Assembly (NCBI GenBank): GCA_964035575.1
Contig: OZ037896.1
Coordinates: forward strand, 620,001-684,000
Source: Rhynchopus sp. YZ270_cl-10
Taxonomy: Eukaryota > Euglenozoa > Diplonemea > Diplonemida > Diplonemidae
Length of the DNA stretch: 64,000 bases
Reading direction: 5' to 3'
A program made the position numbers and the translations under genes. Positions 11,201-21,865 of this stretch are shown one piece after another. Positions within the stretch are counted from its first letter, which is position 1; every line of letters starts with the position of its first letter. The notes beneath the pieces are model-generated. The model was not told the origin of the DNA. It did not search any database and was given only the letters and a program-made list of their open reading frames with translations.

Positions 11201-12087
11201 CCTCTCGAAGACCTGCCTCCCAATACCCCGTGTACACCCCCTGCCCAGCAGCCAGCGTCATAATCCCAAAGCCGTCGACGTGCCCCCCCTTGAAGGCCCC
11301 CACATAGCTCCCGTAGTCCTTGAAGACGTAGCGGCCGAGGCCCTCGCTCACACCTTCACTCCACTGCCCGGTGTAGGTGTCTCCATTGTTATAAGCATAG
11401 TGGCCCCAGCCAGACATATAGTTATTGCTGTATTCACCTTTGTACACATCACCGCACGGCATATGATAGGTACCGTAGCCGTGCAGGCCCATGCTGTAAG
11501 AGGAAGATACATTTTTTTAAAAAAGAATGTTCTCACCGTTTCATCGGGGTGGAGAGCACTTCATTTTGGTAAAAAAAAAAGTAAAATAAAACATACGCAT
11601 TTTTCCCTCCCTTATACATGCCGTCTTTATGTGCTGCAAACCCAGGGCCCAGCTCTGCCGGTGCAAGGTGGAGGAGCTCCTCCACCTCCTCCGCAATGAG
11701 TTGCTTTGTCGGCGACGTTATAGCGTTCCCACCACCATCCACCCGCATCGTCGAGACAACGAAACAGCCATCATCATCGTCAGCCTCGGCATCAAATCCT
11801 TGGATCGGCGTACCATCACGAACCCCATCACTGTTCTTCTTTGGTGGGTGCGGTGTGACCCGCTCGGCCTCTGTGTTATCATCCACCCCCTTGACAGTTG
11901 TATTCCCTACATCCAACTCCTCACAGTCAATCTCCCCTGAGAACTCTTCCACGACCATATCACTCTCTGGTGCAGGTGTCCCCTTGTCGGGCACCACTGC
12001 CACTGCCTCTACCGTCGCATCCTCATCCTCCGGTGTGTCCTCAACATTCTTCGCACTCTCCTTCGGCTTTGTCGCCCCACACCCCAT
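8235..12087 (-). CDS. MORN-repeat / coiled-coil / C-terminal kinesin motor (kinesin-14-like), 5 exons
   Basis: Exons on the minus strand are 12087-11597, 11493-10179, 9861-8984, 8778-8646 and 8591-8235. They total 3174 bases (1057 residues), in frame at every joint, with introns starting GTATGT, GTATGC, GTATGC and GTATGC. The protein begins MGCGATK, a possible myristoylation/palmitoylation site, then an acidic linker. About seven MORN repeats follow (about 155-320, GLHGYGTY style), then a long coiled coil (about 400-690). The C-terminal motor (about 692-1025) has GQTGSGKT near 777, NEASSRSH rebuilt across intron 3, and DLAGSERLSKTQ. A C-terminal motor after a coiled coil is typical of minus-end-directed kinesin-14. 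MORN repeats often bind membranes or scaffold proteins, so a motor tethered to membrane or cytoskeleton is inferred. Intron 2 holds a GAAAACTTGG-family repeat and intron 3 a hairpin repeat. Without splicing it would look like three genes. Confidence 0.9.
8863..8906 (+). repeat. Hairpin repeat family copy, in kinesin intron 3
   Basis: TAAGATGACCCTAAGC-CTCTCGT-GCTTGG-TCAC. It lies inside the 205-base intron 8779-8983. Other copies: about 19361, 24017, 26515, 28172, 29281, 29351, 30059, 31404, 33700, 39538, 54837 and 56002, all in this orientation. Confidence 0.85.
9889..9945 (+). repeat. GAAAACTTGG-family repeat, in kinesin intron 2
   Basis: Consensus GAAAACTTGGTTGTATTAGT, then GTAGACACCC and GATGAACTCCACT. 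Other copies at about 21589, 24850, 24928, 25645 and 35398, all plus orientation. Confidence 0.8.
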
Positions 12088-12501
12088 AGGGGAGCGGGGG
12101 GGTTGCGTAAAACTTTGTGTTAAACAAAGAGAATAGAATGGAAAAGAGAAAGGGGAAGAGGAGGGGGTGAAAAGAGGTCTGTAGTCATGGTGGTGGGGGA
12201 GGAGGCACAACGTGGTAATTTGAAGAATAAAAACAACCTTTTTTTACTATGTTTTTCTACGATCTGGAGGGAAAAGAGGGGGGGAAACAACACTACTTTT
12301 TTTCATTTTCTCCCCTAGAAATATCTAAAATATATCCCGACAAAAATCCACTCTCTATTTTGTGCAACTCGAAGCTCTATCAAACGAATCTACGCTAAAC
12401 TCTTGCTTAAAAGCAAAAAAAAAAAAATCAGAGCCTTTTTTCAAAAAAACACCCGAAGACATCTTACTAAAGGAGCTTCCTTCTTCTTCAATTCCTCTCA
12501 A
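12088..12501. other. Intergenic with kinesin 5' leader region
   Basis: Contains the kinesin 5' flank. On the minus strand a CTTTTTCC...CTCTTTG pyrimidine stretch ends in an AAAG about 26 bases before the ATG, a possible leader acceptor. The rest is A/T-rich, with no gene. Confidence 0.5.
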
Positions 12502-13857
12502 TTATGTGCGCACTAATTGTATGACGCTGATGACTGCATCGATGAAGATGCCCTCATCATGTAGTGGTTCGTAGGACGCGCTTAGTTCTTTAGAGCGTTT
12601 TGTAGCGTAATCCTTCACGCGACGAAGCTTTTCAGCAAAAAGTTGTTTTTCAAGCAGCATGCCAAGCTCGCACATCTGCGCTCTTTCTGCCTCCACTTTG
12701 TGCTCCGCCTGCAACTGCACCAACTTCTTCATATCTTCATGAAACGGCTGCACACGCCCCTCTGCCTTCACCCCTTCCAGATACCCCGCCAGCTTCGCCC
12801 ACTTCCTCTCCTCCTCCCCTCTCACCTCCCGCACGCCAATATCCGCACGATTGATGCAAATCGGAGATACCTGCACATTCGGAGTCCCACTCCCCCCAGG
12901 ACCCCCCAACATGACTGGCTCTTCTGTACAGACTTCATCCTGAGGGATGGCGTTGAGGCTTGCCTCTGGGGTGTCTTCTGTGAAAAGCAGTCGTCGAGAA
13001 GCGGGAGGCGTGCTATGTGACTGATAGGTCTGAGCTGGCAGCACGCTGGGATGAGAGTGGAGCCCTACCGTTTTATGTTCATTTTGAGGAACAGACGGAA
13101 TAGAAGCATTTTGAGCCAAATTTGGGTTTGAATTTGGATTGCCTGAAGGAAGAGAGTTGACCTGCCGCGGTGCTGCTCCTGGAATAGAATGGATACTGCT
13201 TTGGGAGTGATTTCCATTAGGGTGAACCGATGGGATGGAGTGAAGTGATGGGGTTGGCTTAACTCCTGTCGCACCCCTCCCTTCCCCTCCAGCCCCAGGT
13301 TGCCCTGCAGCATCGTGCCTCTTAAACTCCTGAGAGGCATCGCGATTTCTCTGAATCTCCGCCGCTTTATCCCTCATACGCTTCTGCAGCAGCTCCGTCC
13401 GCCTCCTTGCTGCGGACATATCACTGCTCTCATCCACCCCTACACCCATAGACCTTCGCACTGCGTAAGACATCTGCGCGCTGTGCAAATTGGGTTCGAC
13501 AGTTTGATTGGGGTTGACTGAGAGTGACGCAACCGGGTTGTTCACCCATGCTAAGGACTCTTGGATCATTTTCTTCGAGTTGTCGGATACCCTTCGTGAA
13601 TTGGCTGCCTGTAATGCCGCGCTGTGCAATGTTCGTGATGTGGTAGTGTGTTGTGGAGGAGCGCCCCTGGGGCCAAGCTGCAGATCCACATCCCTCAAGG
13701 TTTCTTCAATCGAGCGGTTCGGGTCTTGCGTGGTGGGGGCGGAGGAGCTGCTGGCCAACCCTCCTCTCCTCGCTTCTCTCGCAAGCTGCAGTTGCGTCAG
13801 ATACGCAGAGACACCACTCTTCGCAGTCCCACGAGCCTCATATGACTCTCCACTCAT
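12502..13857 (-). CDS. Coiled-coil protein of unknown function
   Basis: Uninterrupted frame of 451 residues beginning MSGESYEARG. I do not recognise the family. The N-terminal half is rich in Ser, Arg and Ala with short helical pieces (LTQLQLAREARR; RRRTELLQKRMRDKAAEIQR near 170). The middle is a low-complexity Asn/Pro/His/Ser segment with repeated HS-IPSV-like units. The C-terminal third (about 345-440) is charged and likely coiled coil, with EEERKWAKLAGYLEG and LEKQLFAEKLRRVKDY. The chain ends IFIDAVISVIQLVRT. There are no membrane segments or catalytic motifs. Coding-style GC content and lack of stops over 1.35 kb, on the same strand as all neighbours, support it as a gene. The upstream pyrimidine tract reaches the ATG without an intervening AG, so the start is less certain than the frame. 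A cytoskeletal role would be a guess. Confidence 0.75.
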   Translation of the reverse strand: MSGESYEARGTAKSGVSAYLTQLQLAREARRGGLASSSSAPTTQDPNRSIEETLRDVDLQLGPRGAPPQHTTTSRTLHSAALQAANSRRVSDNSKKMIQESLAWVNNPVASLSVNPNQTVEPNLHSAQMSYAVRRSMGVGVDESSDMSAARRRTELLQKRMRDKAAEIQRNRDASQEFKRHDAAGQPGAGGEGRGATGVKPTPSLHSIPSVHPNGNHSQSSIHSIPGAAPRQVNSLPSGNPNSNPNLAQNASIPSVPQNEHKTVGLHSHPSVLPAQTYQSHSTPPASRRLLFTEDTPEASLNAIPQDEVCTEEPVMLGGPGGSGTPNVQVSPICINRADIGVREVRGEEERKWAKLAGYLEGVKAEGRVQPFHEDMKKLVQLQAEHKVEAERAQMCELGMLLEKQLFAEKLRRVKDYATKRSKELSASYEPLHDEGIFIDAVISVIQLVRT

Positions 13858-14640
13858 TTTAGAGACGAAGAAATCAAGAAAATGGGGTGCGTTTTGAAGG
13901 AAGACCCCTTGTTGTGTTCAGCGTATTTTTATTTTGAAGGTTGCCTGTATGTGGTTAGAGGATTGACTGAAAGCGCAAAAAAATAGTATGATAAGGATGA
14001 GATCCACAGACAGCCTCAATGTACTGTACTTAAGAGGGGAGGAGAAAAAAGGGGGAACATTGGGGATCCTTCATAACGCCACAACTCTCAATATCTCTAC
14101 TGTGACGTGCTTGGACTGGGGAGAATTGTTGCACCCAAATTGATCGACCTCTTCAGTGTCTAAGGTTGAAGACTATGTTGATAACTGTGGGGATAAAACC
14201 TGCTGGGAGAACAAGGAAAGGACAGACATGATCATCCCCATCTTTTCCGTTGAGAAGAAGATCTCTTGCATGCTCAGCAAATCCGCCCCCGTGTGGGTTT
14301 TTGTGGGTTTGTAGGGGAGTCATCACGGTAGCGGGACACAGCCAGTCGGGGCAGAAAGGGGATCCTCAGGTTGGTTATGCTGGGGGGGTGCGAGAAAAGA
14401 GGGGGAAAAAACAGAGGGGAGAGGGGGCTATGTTCGTTACCATTTAATTGTGGAAGAAATTCGTTTAGCTTTCTTCTGTTGTAAAAAAAAAATGCGCCCC
14501 GTTTCATCTCATATTCCCTCCCAACACCCTTCCCCCCACAAATCAAAGATTGGGGTGACTTTGTTTTGTTTGGTTTATAATGCTTGTTGGAGCACAAAAC
14601 TTTTATCCGTTTCAGAGAGGCGCTTTCCCCGGAAACTGCT
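13858..14640. other. Intergenic
   Basis: No gene seen. Mixed composition with A runs; the short ORFs on both strands look random. Confidence 0.5.
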
Positions 14641-15588
14641 CCAGAAAGTGCCCTCATCCGAAAAGCACCCAAAGAAAAATAATAATCCAGGGGGGCCGCC
14701 ACCTAGCAAAGTTCTGTTGATGGTCAACAGAACTTTTTGAAAATGGAAAAAAAAAAAAAGAAAAAAAAAAAGTTCTGTTGAGTGGTTCAGACCCGTTCTA
14801 CTTGTCAAAAAATCTCAGGAGAAGAAGATCTGGAGAGGTGAGTGCTCAAACGTCCCAAAAAAGTCAAAATCGGGTGGTGAAAAAAAAATAAAGTTGCGTA
14901 CCGTGCGCCTGCGACGCAAGCAGCTCCCACCAACGTAATTCCATGTTATGGGAACATTTTTTAAAAATGTTGCGTACCGTGGCTTCGCCAGGAACTTTTG
15001 GGTACCATGACCGCTGCTTACTGATAAGAAGGCTGACACCACTACGGCTTGTGGACGGCCACCGTAGAGTACAATGTACAGCCTGGTGAGAGGGAAAGAG
15101 CAAATGTCGTTGATTCGGAGGAACTCTGACCGGGCTTGGGGAACATGCGTCTCTCCGCCGGAGGCCACGAGAAGGAGCTTTGTAGGGGTTTTCGCGCGAA
15201 GCGCGAATTTTTTTTTTTTGGACCATCAACAGAACTTTTTCAAAACCCAAAATCCTGGCGGCGGGGCTGTAATAATCCAGGCACTCCGCTAGGTACTAAA
15301 GTTCTGTTGATTGTCAACAGAACTTTTTGAAAATGGAAAAAAAAAAAAAGAAAAAAAAAAAGTTCTGCTAAGTGGTTCAGACCCGTTCTACCTGTCAAAA
15401 AAGCTCAGGAGAAGAAGATATGGAGAGGTGAGTGCTCAAACGTCCCAAAAAAGTCAAAATTGGGCGTTGGTAAAAAAAAAAGTTGCGTACCGTGCGCCTG
15501 CGGCGCAAGCATGTACCCCACCAACGTGGACCATCAACAGAATATTTTCAAAATCGGAAATCCTAGCGGAGAGCCTGTAATAATCTCG

Positions 15589-15600
<12 letters not shown>
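14641..15600 (+). repeat. Two direct copies of a repeat with AGTTCTGTTGA hairpins
   Basis: A block of about 220 bases at 14699-14925 recurs at 15298-15515 in the same orientation. Both copies contain AAAGTTCTGTTGAT.GTCAACAGAACTTT, a near-perfect palindrome, then A-rich sequence, then AGTGGTTCAGACCCGTTCTAC and TTGCGTACCGTGCGCCTGCG. Partial copies of the palindrome with ACCATCAACAGAA lie at about 15223 and 15529, each followed by a TGTAATAATC motif. The layout fits tandem insertion or duplication of a small palindromic-ended element. Confidence 0.75.
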
Positions 15601-15620
<20 letters not shown>

Positions 15621-15962
15621 TTTCGTTCTTGTTTCCTTAAGGAGGTTATCGTAATAGGACCTCCGCCTTTATGTTTGTTTTTTTTTTTTACACAGGAAAG
15701 ACCATAGCAATGTTGAAGTTTGAAAGTACCCATACACCTCCCAGCACGGACACCAGGGATTTTTCTGGGGGGTCAAAAAAAAAAAATAGAGAAAATATTT
15801 GAAACTTCAAAGAGAAGTTGATATGTGCGAAACGCCTCTTGGGACGCACTCCTTTTGTGAAAAAAAACCCCCTTTTTTTTAGCTGTTTCTTTTCTGTTCT
15901 TTTCGTTGGTCACATTAAAACCCCCCTTTTTTTTCTAAACGTCCCCCCCTACACCCCCATCT
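15601..15962. other. 3' flank of the EEP gene
   Basis: Starts with a long A run. Holds one TTGATATGTGCGAAACGCCTC repeat (about 15819-15851) of the GCAAACGCCTC family. No gene. Confidence 0.5.
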
Positions 15963-17755
15963 TCACCGCAGAGAAAGAACCGAGCTAACGATCCCGTGGT
16001 CAGAGGGGAAGGCGAGTGTTGGGAAGACAGAGTCCTCGACGTAGTGCCCTGCTCCGGTGTTGTCCTTGGTTGTCTTGCGGAGGTACAGTGCGTTGCGCGA
16101 AAAGAGGATGAAGTCCTTAGGTGACCGGTCGCCCTTTGCGTGGCGGTGTTCCAGCTCGACCGCCTTGTTCAGTTGCGACTGCAGATGCGTGCGTGCGTTG
16201 AAGGTAGTATAGTTCTTCGGGTTCGGGTTTTCACCTGGAAAAAAAGGAATTTTTTTTTTGAAAAATCTCAGATATGATTTTATCGACATTTTTCATAATC
16301 AATTTGTAGCCTTTTTGACAATCTATAGAGAAGCCTCTCTGAAGCAACTGTTTCCCTTTCGCCACCTTTAAAAAAAAATGCGAGCCACATACCCCAAGAG
16401 GAGGACAGATCCTTTGCAACGAAGAAAGCGCCGAACTCGCTGACACCTTGTTTCGAGACGTCGCCACGTTCGTGTGTGTTTGCGTCGAGGCCGAAGATGA
16501 TTTTGCGATGGCCTGCTGCGGCATGGACAGCTTCGGTGACTGGGATGGTCATGAGTCCATCTGTGTCACCGTGGAAGGAGGCAAGGAGGTACGTCTCCCC
16601 TGTTGGCTTGTGTGTCACCGACACTGCAAGCAGGTCGCCTGGCGATACACCACCCACACGCTTTGCGTCACCACTGCTTAGAACTGTATGGGTCACCTCC
16701 TCGTGTCCACCCCACACATCGTCACGGAGAAGCATCACCGAATTCTGCGAGCGATCGTTATCAAAGCGTTCTGGGGTGATGAGGGTGAAGCGGTTGCGGA
16801 ACAAACTCAGTTCTCTCAAATTTTTGACCAAAGACGGCCCGACCTCCTGCAGGAATATGACATCCGAGTCTGCATACGTTTGTTCAAGAATCTGGACCGT
16901 GCGTTTTACCTTTCCACGATTCAGGGCGGAGCACATTTTGGATCGGATTGTTTCCCAAGAAGGGTCCAAGGTGTTCAGAATGTATGTAACTATTGTGTCA
17001 AATATGGCACCATGCAGAGTTTGCAGTGGAATCGAAGCGAGGGACTCTTCTTCAGAGATTGCAGGGTATTTTGCGCGGGTAATCGGAACTAAAGTGTCGC
17101 GGACTAATTTGGTGGTTGCGGGTTGCCCCCGGCGGCCAGGAAGGGGCATTTTGTTGAGAAAGACAAAACCGAGCCATTCTTTCCACCAAACTTTCACCTT
17201 TTTTAGAGAGCCTTCGTAGCAGTTGACTGCCGAGGGGCGGTAGACGGTTTCTCCTGTGGAGAGGGAGATGGTGTTGGTGACGCGGTCGAACATCGAAATG
17301 AGACGTTTCTTGCCAATTACCTTGTCGAGGAGAAAGTCAGAAATGATGGTTCGTTTTGCGATGTCATCGCGATAGCGTTGGCGCACCACATCGACCTTTT
17401 TCCATCCCGCAGCCTTCATCATTGCAAAAAGCTCCTCCTCCATCTCAGCAGTAAATATCTCCTGCACCATGAGGTTCTGCTGTGCCGTAGGCGCTTCTAC
17501 TACCTTTGAAAACCCTGATACCAACGCCTCATACTCCGGGCCCCCATCGGAAATCCAATATTCAAAAGGGTTGTTGTTAATTGCAGCGACATTCCAGGTT
17601 GCAGCCTTGACAGTCTTCCCCGTATACGTTGCCGAATCGTAGACCCCTTTTCGCGAGGTAGAAGGGAAAATATGACCCCCAAGCAGCAAACACGCCAACA
17701 CAGCACCGCCAATAACAGCAGAGACTGACGCAAGGCTGGGCCGTCGAAAAGGCAT
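15963..17755 (-). CDS. Membrane-anchored endonuclease/exonuclease/phosphatase (EEP) superfamily protein, 2 exons
   Basis: Exon 1 is 17755-16393 and exon 2 is 16234-15963; the 158-base intron begins GTATGT and ends CCAG. Joined they give 544 residues. Residues about 8-28 (SVSAVIGGAVLACLLLGG) form a single N-terminal membrane anchor or signal anchor. The EEP fold is shown by its spaced motifs: KAATWNVAAINNN near 50, FLQEVG near 300, SFHGDTDG and GLDANTH near 420, and PSDHGIVSSVL at the C-terminus, which only the second exon supplies. These motifs carry the metal-binding Asn/Glu, the catalytic His and Asp pair, and the final Asp-His. The family includes nucleases and phosphoinositide or sphingomyelin phosphodiesterases; the substrate cannot be told. 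A roughly 240-residue insert separates motifs one and two. A pyrimidine tract ending CCCAG lies 15 bases before the ATG. Confidence 0.85.
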
Positions 17756-17806
17756 ATCTACTGATACAGCTGGGATACAAAATAAGACAAAAAAGAGAGA
17801 AAAAGC
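17756..17806 (-). promoter_or_regulatory. Pyrimidine tract and AG acceptor before the EEP gene
   Basis: On the minus strand a T/C-rich tract (17772-17806) ends TATCCCAG at 17770-17771, 15 bases before the ATG at 17755. This is the arrangement expected of a spliced-leader acceptor; trans-splicing itself is inferred. Confidence 0.55.
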
Positions 17807-19660
17807 CTCGTGTATGGGGGGTGGGGTGGGTGAGTGTGACCCCGCCTGAATATTGAGATATTTTAAATTTTCGTTGTTGTTGTTGGATAAAGAGGTTTTT
17901 CGCCGAGTATGTTGGGGGGAGAGTGTAGCAGGGTGTGGGATGACAGGAAAGAAAGGAATGTTTGCGAATTGGGTAGAAGGGAGGCTAATATATTGCGTCA
18001 ACACTAGCCTCTGAACCCTAATGGGGACACTACTATGCTATGGGTTGTAGTGGTGAAAAGACGAGAGGGGGTTCCGCCAAAGGTGCGCACGGACCCGTAT
18101 CATGCTGATGAACACGCAACAGAAGTTGTTGCGAACCGTGAAGATCGCCCGCGAAACAGAAGCCTCTTTCAAGTTGTGCACAGATGGCAGACCTGCCTGC
18201 GTACGGACACAAACAAAGCTCAGAGAGGAACTGAAGAAGGGTTGTTACCGCTCGCAATCTCGTGTTTGCGACAGGGGTGGAGACAGGGCCGGAGATGACG
18301 TACCGTTCTTCTTCGATGAAACAGCGCTTCTCCGTACACGTCACGAGTCCATCGCTGATGGCGATCGAGATTGATATTCCCTTATCAGTGAACCACGGAG
18401 CCTAGAGAGCCCCCCATTGTTGCCCCTATCACGACGCCCTGCTTTGACCCCACCGACGAGCAGACGTCGCTGAAGAGAGCAATCCTCACTGTCATGAGAT
18501 GCGCGAAGATAGGAAGCTCGTTGGTGCATATACAGGATGATGGATGATGGATGCTTTGCTACAATGGCTGGGTTGCAAAAAAAAAAGGGGGAGGTTTTTC
18601 TTTTGTCTTTTTATGGGAGGGGGTGGTGGTGGTGGTATTGGAGGGTCAAAAGGAATGCCAAAAAAAACCTAGTTAAAACCACATAGAAGAATGGCCAGGG
18701 AATGGAGGGAAGGGGGGTGGGCCATTATCTAACGGTTTTCAAAAAAAAAAAAGTGGAGTTGAAATACAACAGCCCTCTCGTGAACAGTGTACCTTGGTAT
18801 GACCGAGGTGACCCAAAAAAAATGATAATCTGATAACGGCCAGTCCACACGCAAGTGGTCTGCACCTGCTTTAACGATTACCTGAAGGTGGTTGATGGGA
18901 TTCGTGGATGCATATTTTATCCCCTACACTGCCTCTGATCACGTTTTTTTTTTTTTTTTTTTTTTTTCGTGCTGTTCTACGTAGTGGGGTTCTACACTAC
19001 TAAAGACAGTGGTATGGGACAGTTTCTCCTGTTCTCATTCGAGGGGACTACAGCATACATTTCGCATCGGTACGTGACAGTAGAGCCTTGTTGGGGTTGA
19101 CTCTCTGTCTTCGAATTTTGTTTTCCGAACAAAAAATAATTTGGAACCCTTGTGAAAAATATCCGCTTTTATGTTTTTTGTTGTATCGACAATCACGTTA
19201 TACCTACTGGTAAAACGATCTGTACTCTACTTTTTTTGGGTCCATTTTTTGTGTTACCCACCACCCCACCATCCCACCCCATCCCATCCCCACACCTCCT
19301 TTTTTTTTGAAAAACACAAACATATAAAAGGAAGAACGAATCGTGTCGAAAAAAAGAGAAAAGTTTATAAGATGACCCTAAGCCTCTCGTGATTAGTCAC
19401 CTTAAAAAAGGGGGGAGGGCGTTTATTTTATTGTTCAATAAACTACAAAAAAAAAAATAAAATAAAAGAATCAGGGGGAACCCGTTCGGACGGGCAATCC
19501 GTTCGTATCGTTTTTGTTGTGTCGACAATGACCCACCAAAATCATCAAAAGAAGTCGAGGGAGTTTTTTTTTTTGCATCCTTTTCAGGGCGTTCGCTATC
19601 GCCATCGTTTTTTCCTGATCGTGGCGAAATGCCAAAAAACCCGAAATTTTTGGTTTTTTA
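17807..19660. other. Intergenic, with GC-rich island at about 18040-18530 and short repeats
   Basis: The island has open frames of 60-100 codons on both strands (18102-18374 plus; 18341-18529 and 18033-18344 minus) but none I recognise; it may be a gene fragment. Further on are a TGAAATACAACAGCCCTCTC-family repeat (18752-18810), a TATCGACAATCA motif (19178-19200) and a hairpin repeat (19361-19403). Confidence 0.45.
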
Positions 19661-19667
19661 CTAGTGC

Positions 19668-20003
19668 TTAAAATAGGGCAAAAAAAATTTCCCGCCGGAG
19701 AGAAGCTAGTTCGTGGGGGTGAATCCCTGGTACTGAGTGGTCAAAAAAATTTTGCGATTTGCGCGTGATCCCTTCCCCAGCACAAGTGCTATTACAGCTG
19801 AACTTTCCTGATACTAAAACCAGCAAAACGATGGAGAATTTCATCAATCCCCCCTCACTGAGGGTCTCTTTGTGCTGTTTAATCAAACAGATGTACAAGA
19901 GAGAGGCATCTGTCATATGAGACTTCATCCTTATTTTGACTATTTTCAATAAACTAAAACGTCTCTCTGCCGTTGAAGGTAGAGTTGACACGAGTAGTGA
20001 CAC
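19668..20003 (-). pseudogene. hAT-like transposase relic (dimerisation-domain fragment)
   Basis: A minus-strand frame contains TAERRFSLLKIVKIRMKS followed by MTDASLLYICLIKQH. This matches the pattern of the C-terminal hAT dimerisation domain, in which an AER-FS-LK-IK core precedes a helix with LS/LL-L. Only about 50 residues fit. Upstream frames are closed, and no RNase-H catalytic region or hAT-type ends are visible, so this is a decayed fragment of a DNA transposon. The Pfam-style pattern is recalled from family knowledge; a profile search would settle it. Confidence 0.5.
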
Positions 20004-20671
20004 CTTCTATACCAGGGGGTACTGGACACCTTCAGCAGACTGCAGGATTGAGGAGCGAGCAGGAGTGCTGGGGAAACTTCCTTTCACGGCAGGCGGGTTT
20101 GCGGATGATTTTGAGTACAGTGGACACCCCCTCTGCGACCCCCCCTCCGGGGGGGTCGACAGGGTGGTGGGGAGAAATCTCTCTCTCTCTTTTTTTTTTT
20201 TTTTTTTTTCCCCCTTTTTTTTATTTATTTATTTATTTATACAGGGTTTCGCCCCGGTGGGGCGAAGCCCTGGGGCGAAATAAAATGTCATTTTTTCAGG
20301 AAAAGATTTTTTTAACGAAAAAAAATATTTTTCGCCCCGGGGCGAACGCCCTGATCCTTTTTTTTGATAATCTGTAGGCTCGTCCGTTTATTTTTGTTCG
20401 GAAAAACCATAAAGATCCCACACTCTTTTTTTCGCCTTTCTTTTTAACACTCGAAAACCTCCCACCCACTTTCTTTTGAAAAAAAAAACAAAACAAAACA
20501 AAAAAATCTGCAAAAAGAGTGCACCTGACCCACCTTTATTTACAGACCCTTCCCTTCCCCTTCCCCCTTATTTTTTCCCCCTCCGCCCACCCCACCCCAC
20601 CCCGCCCCCCCAAATCGTGGTTGTGATTCTTTTTTCTGAATTATTCCTTTAGAGCATCTAATAACAAAAAA
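20004..20671. other. Intergenic, homopolymer-rich
   Basis: Contains CT and T runs, a TTTA microsatellite (about 20218-20240) and a small inverted repeat GGGTTTCGCCCCGGTGGGGC near 20245-20280 with a related CGCCCCGGGGCG near 20332-20345. No gene. Confidence 0.5.
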
Positions 20672-21319
20672 CTAATGAGTGATGGTCTTCTCCCATGTGG
20701 GGGGTCTTTCCCAGAAGTTTCCGTAGATTGATCTCTTTCCGGAGGCGGCGGTTGAGGTTTCGTGGAGGAGGGGTTGGTAGAGGTTGTCCTGGTGGTAGAA
20801 AGTGCGGTGGACTCCAGGGAGGTGGTCGAGGTGCTCACGGCAGTAGAGGTCCAGCTTCGCGCTTTCTGTGAAGTTTCTGCAGTCGTGGTTTGCCTGCATG
20901 TAGGCCGCGCAGGCCCAGAAGCGGAATGCATCTTCGTCCTTGAGATGCGCATCAAACCGCCTGTGGAGACGGAACCACGCCCCCGCAAAAGCCAGAGATG
21001 CAATCACCGCCACCATGTATATCACCCGCCCACCCCGATACGCAGATCTTCCCGAAATAAACGCGACCTTCATCGCAGGAAGCCCACCAGGCGCCACTCC
21101 GGACGGCTTGTACAACCCTGGAATACCGCTACGCTGTTCCCAGGTCGGCTTGTAGCCACCAGGGTACTTCGGCCACTCCAGACCCTGCGGTCCGAGAATA
21201 CCCGACGACTGCGCCGCGTCCGGGAGGGTCTCCCTACTGCGCACGTACCATGGTTTGTAATACCACGCCCCCTTAAATCCCGCCTTCGCGGTCTTGCTGA
21301 ACTCCTTCGTGTAGCTCAT
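20672..21319 (-). CDS. Small single-pass membrane protein, unknown function
   Basis: 215 residues from MSYTKEFSKTAKAG. One hydrophobic helix at about 99-117 (VIYMVAVIASLAFAGAWF) divides an N-terminal part rich in Gly, Pro, Tyr and Trp (KYPGGYKPTW, GIPGLYKPSG) from a charged C-terminal part with several Cys and His. Size, a single central helix and aromatic-rich N-terminus are reminiscent of accessory subunits of mitochondrial respiratory complexes, but I see no diagnostic motif and do not assign it. The upstream minus strand has a long pyrimidine tract (about 21375-21430, CTTCTCCTTTTAG and CCACCTCCAG), giving good leader acceptors. A longer frame upstream starts inside that tract, so I chose MSYTK as the start. 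Confidence 0.65.
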   Translation of the reverse strand: MSYTKEFSKTAKAGFKGAWYYKPWYVRSRETLPDAAQSSGILGPQGLEWPKYPGGYKPTWEQRSGIPGLYKPSGVAPGGLPAMKVAFISGRSAYRGGRVIYMVAVIASLAFAGAWFRLHRRFDAHLKDEDAFRFWACAAYMQANHDCRNFTESAKLDLYCREHLDHLPGVHRTFYHQDNLYQPLLHETSTAASGKRSIYGNFWERPPTWEKTITH

Positions 21320-21865
21320 GGCTGCTTGCTTATTTTGTTGGCTCCCTGGAGGTGGGGGTGGAGGTGGAGGAGCTACTAAAAGGAGAAGTGGTTGAAAAGA
21401 CAAAGTCGGGGAAAAAAAGAGAGAAGAAAAAAAAAGTATACTGCGCTTGAGGGTGAGGGGACGAAGGGGACGTCTGAAGTTCATGGAAATGAACTTCAGT
21501 CAATGAATGTCGCAGGAGGTTACAAAAAAGTTATTTGGATACAGCGGTTTTATAGCAAGCCAGAGTGTATGTGTGGTTTTTTTAATTTTATTGAAAACTT
21601 GGTTGTATTAGTGTAGACACCCGGAGGATGAACTCCACTGTATTTATTGTTACAAAACCCTGGCAGGTTGTGTTCTGTGGGGAGTTATTGGGTATAGGTT
21701 AGGTTTTAGAGGAACATTGTCCTGACACATGCTTTTTTTTTTTTGAAAAGGGGGATAAAAAGTTGCAAACATGCCATTCACTAATTACCGCAACAACACA
21801 CTTTATTTTCCCTCTGAAGCCAACATCTCTCCGGAAAGACACCCACACTATCGCTTAGGACAGTT
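21320..21865. other. Intergenic between membrane protein and cyclase
   Basis: Holds the leader region of the downstream gene and one GAAAACTTGGTTGTATTAGT-family repeat at about 21589-21640. No gene. Confidence 0.55.

Noticed and set aside
10050-11492. MORN protein as a gene of its own
   Set aside because: Its frame runs into an intron at 10178; exon phases and coiled-coil continuity join it to the kinesin motor and to the MGCG exon.
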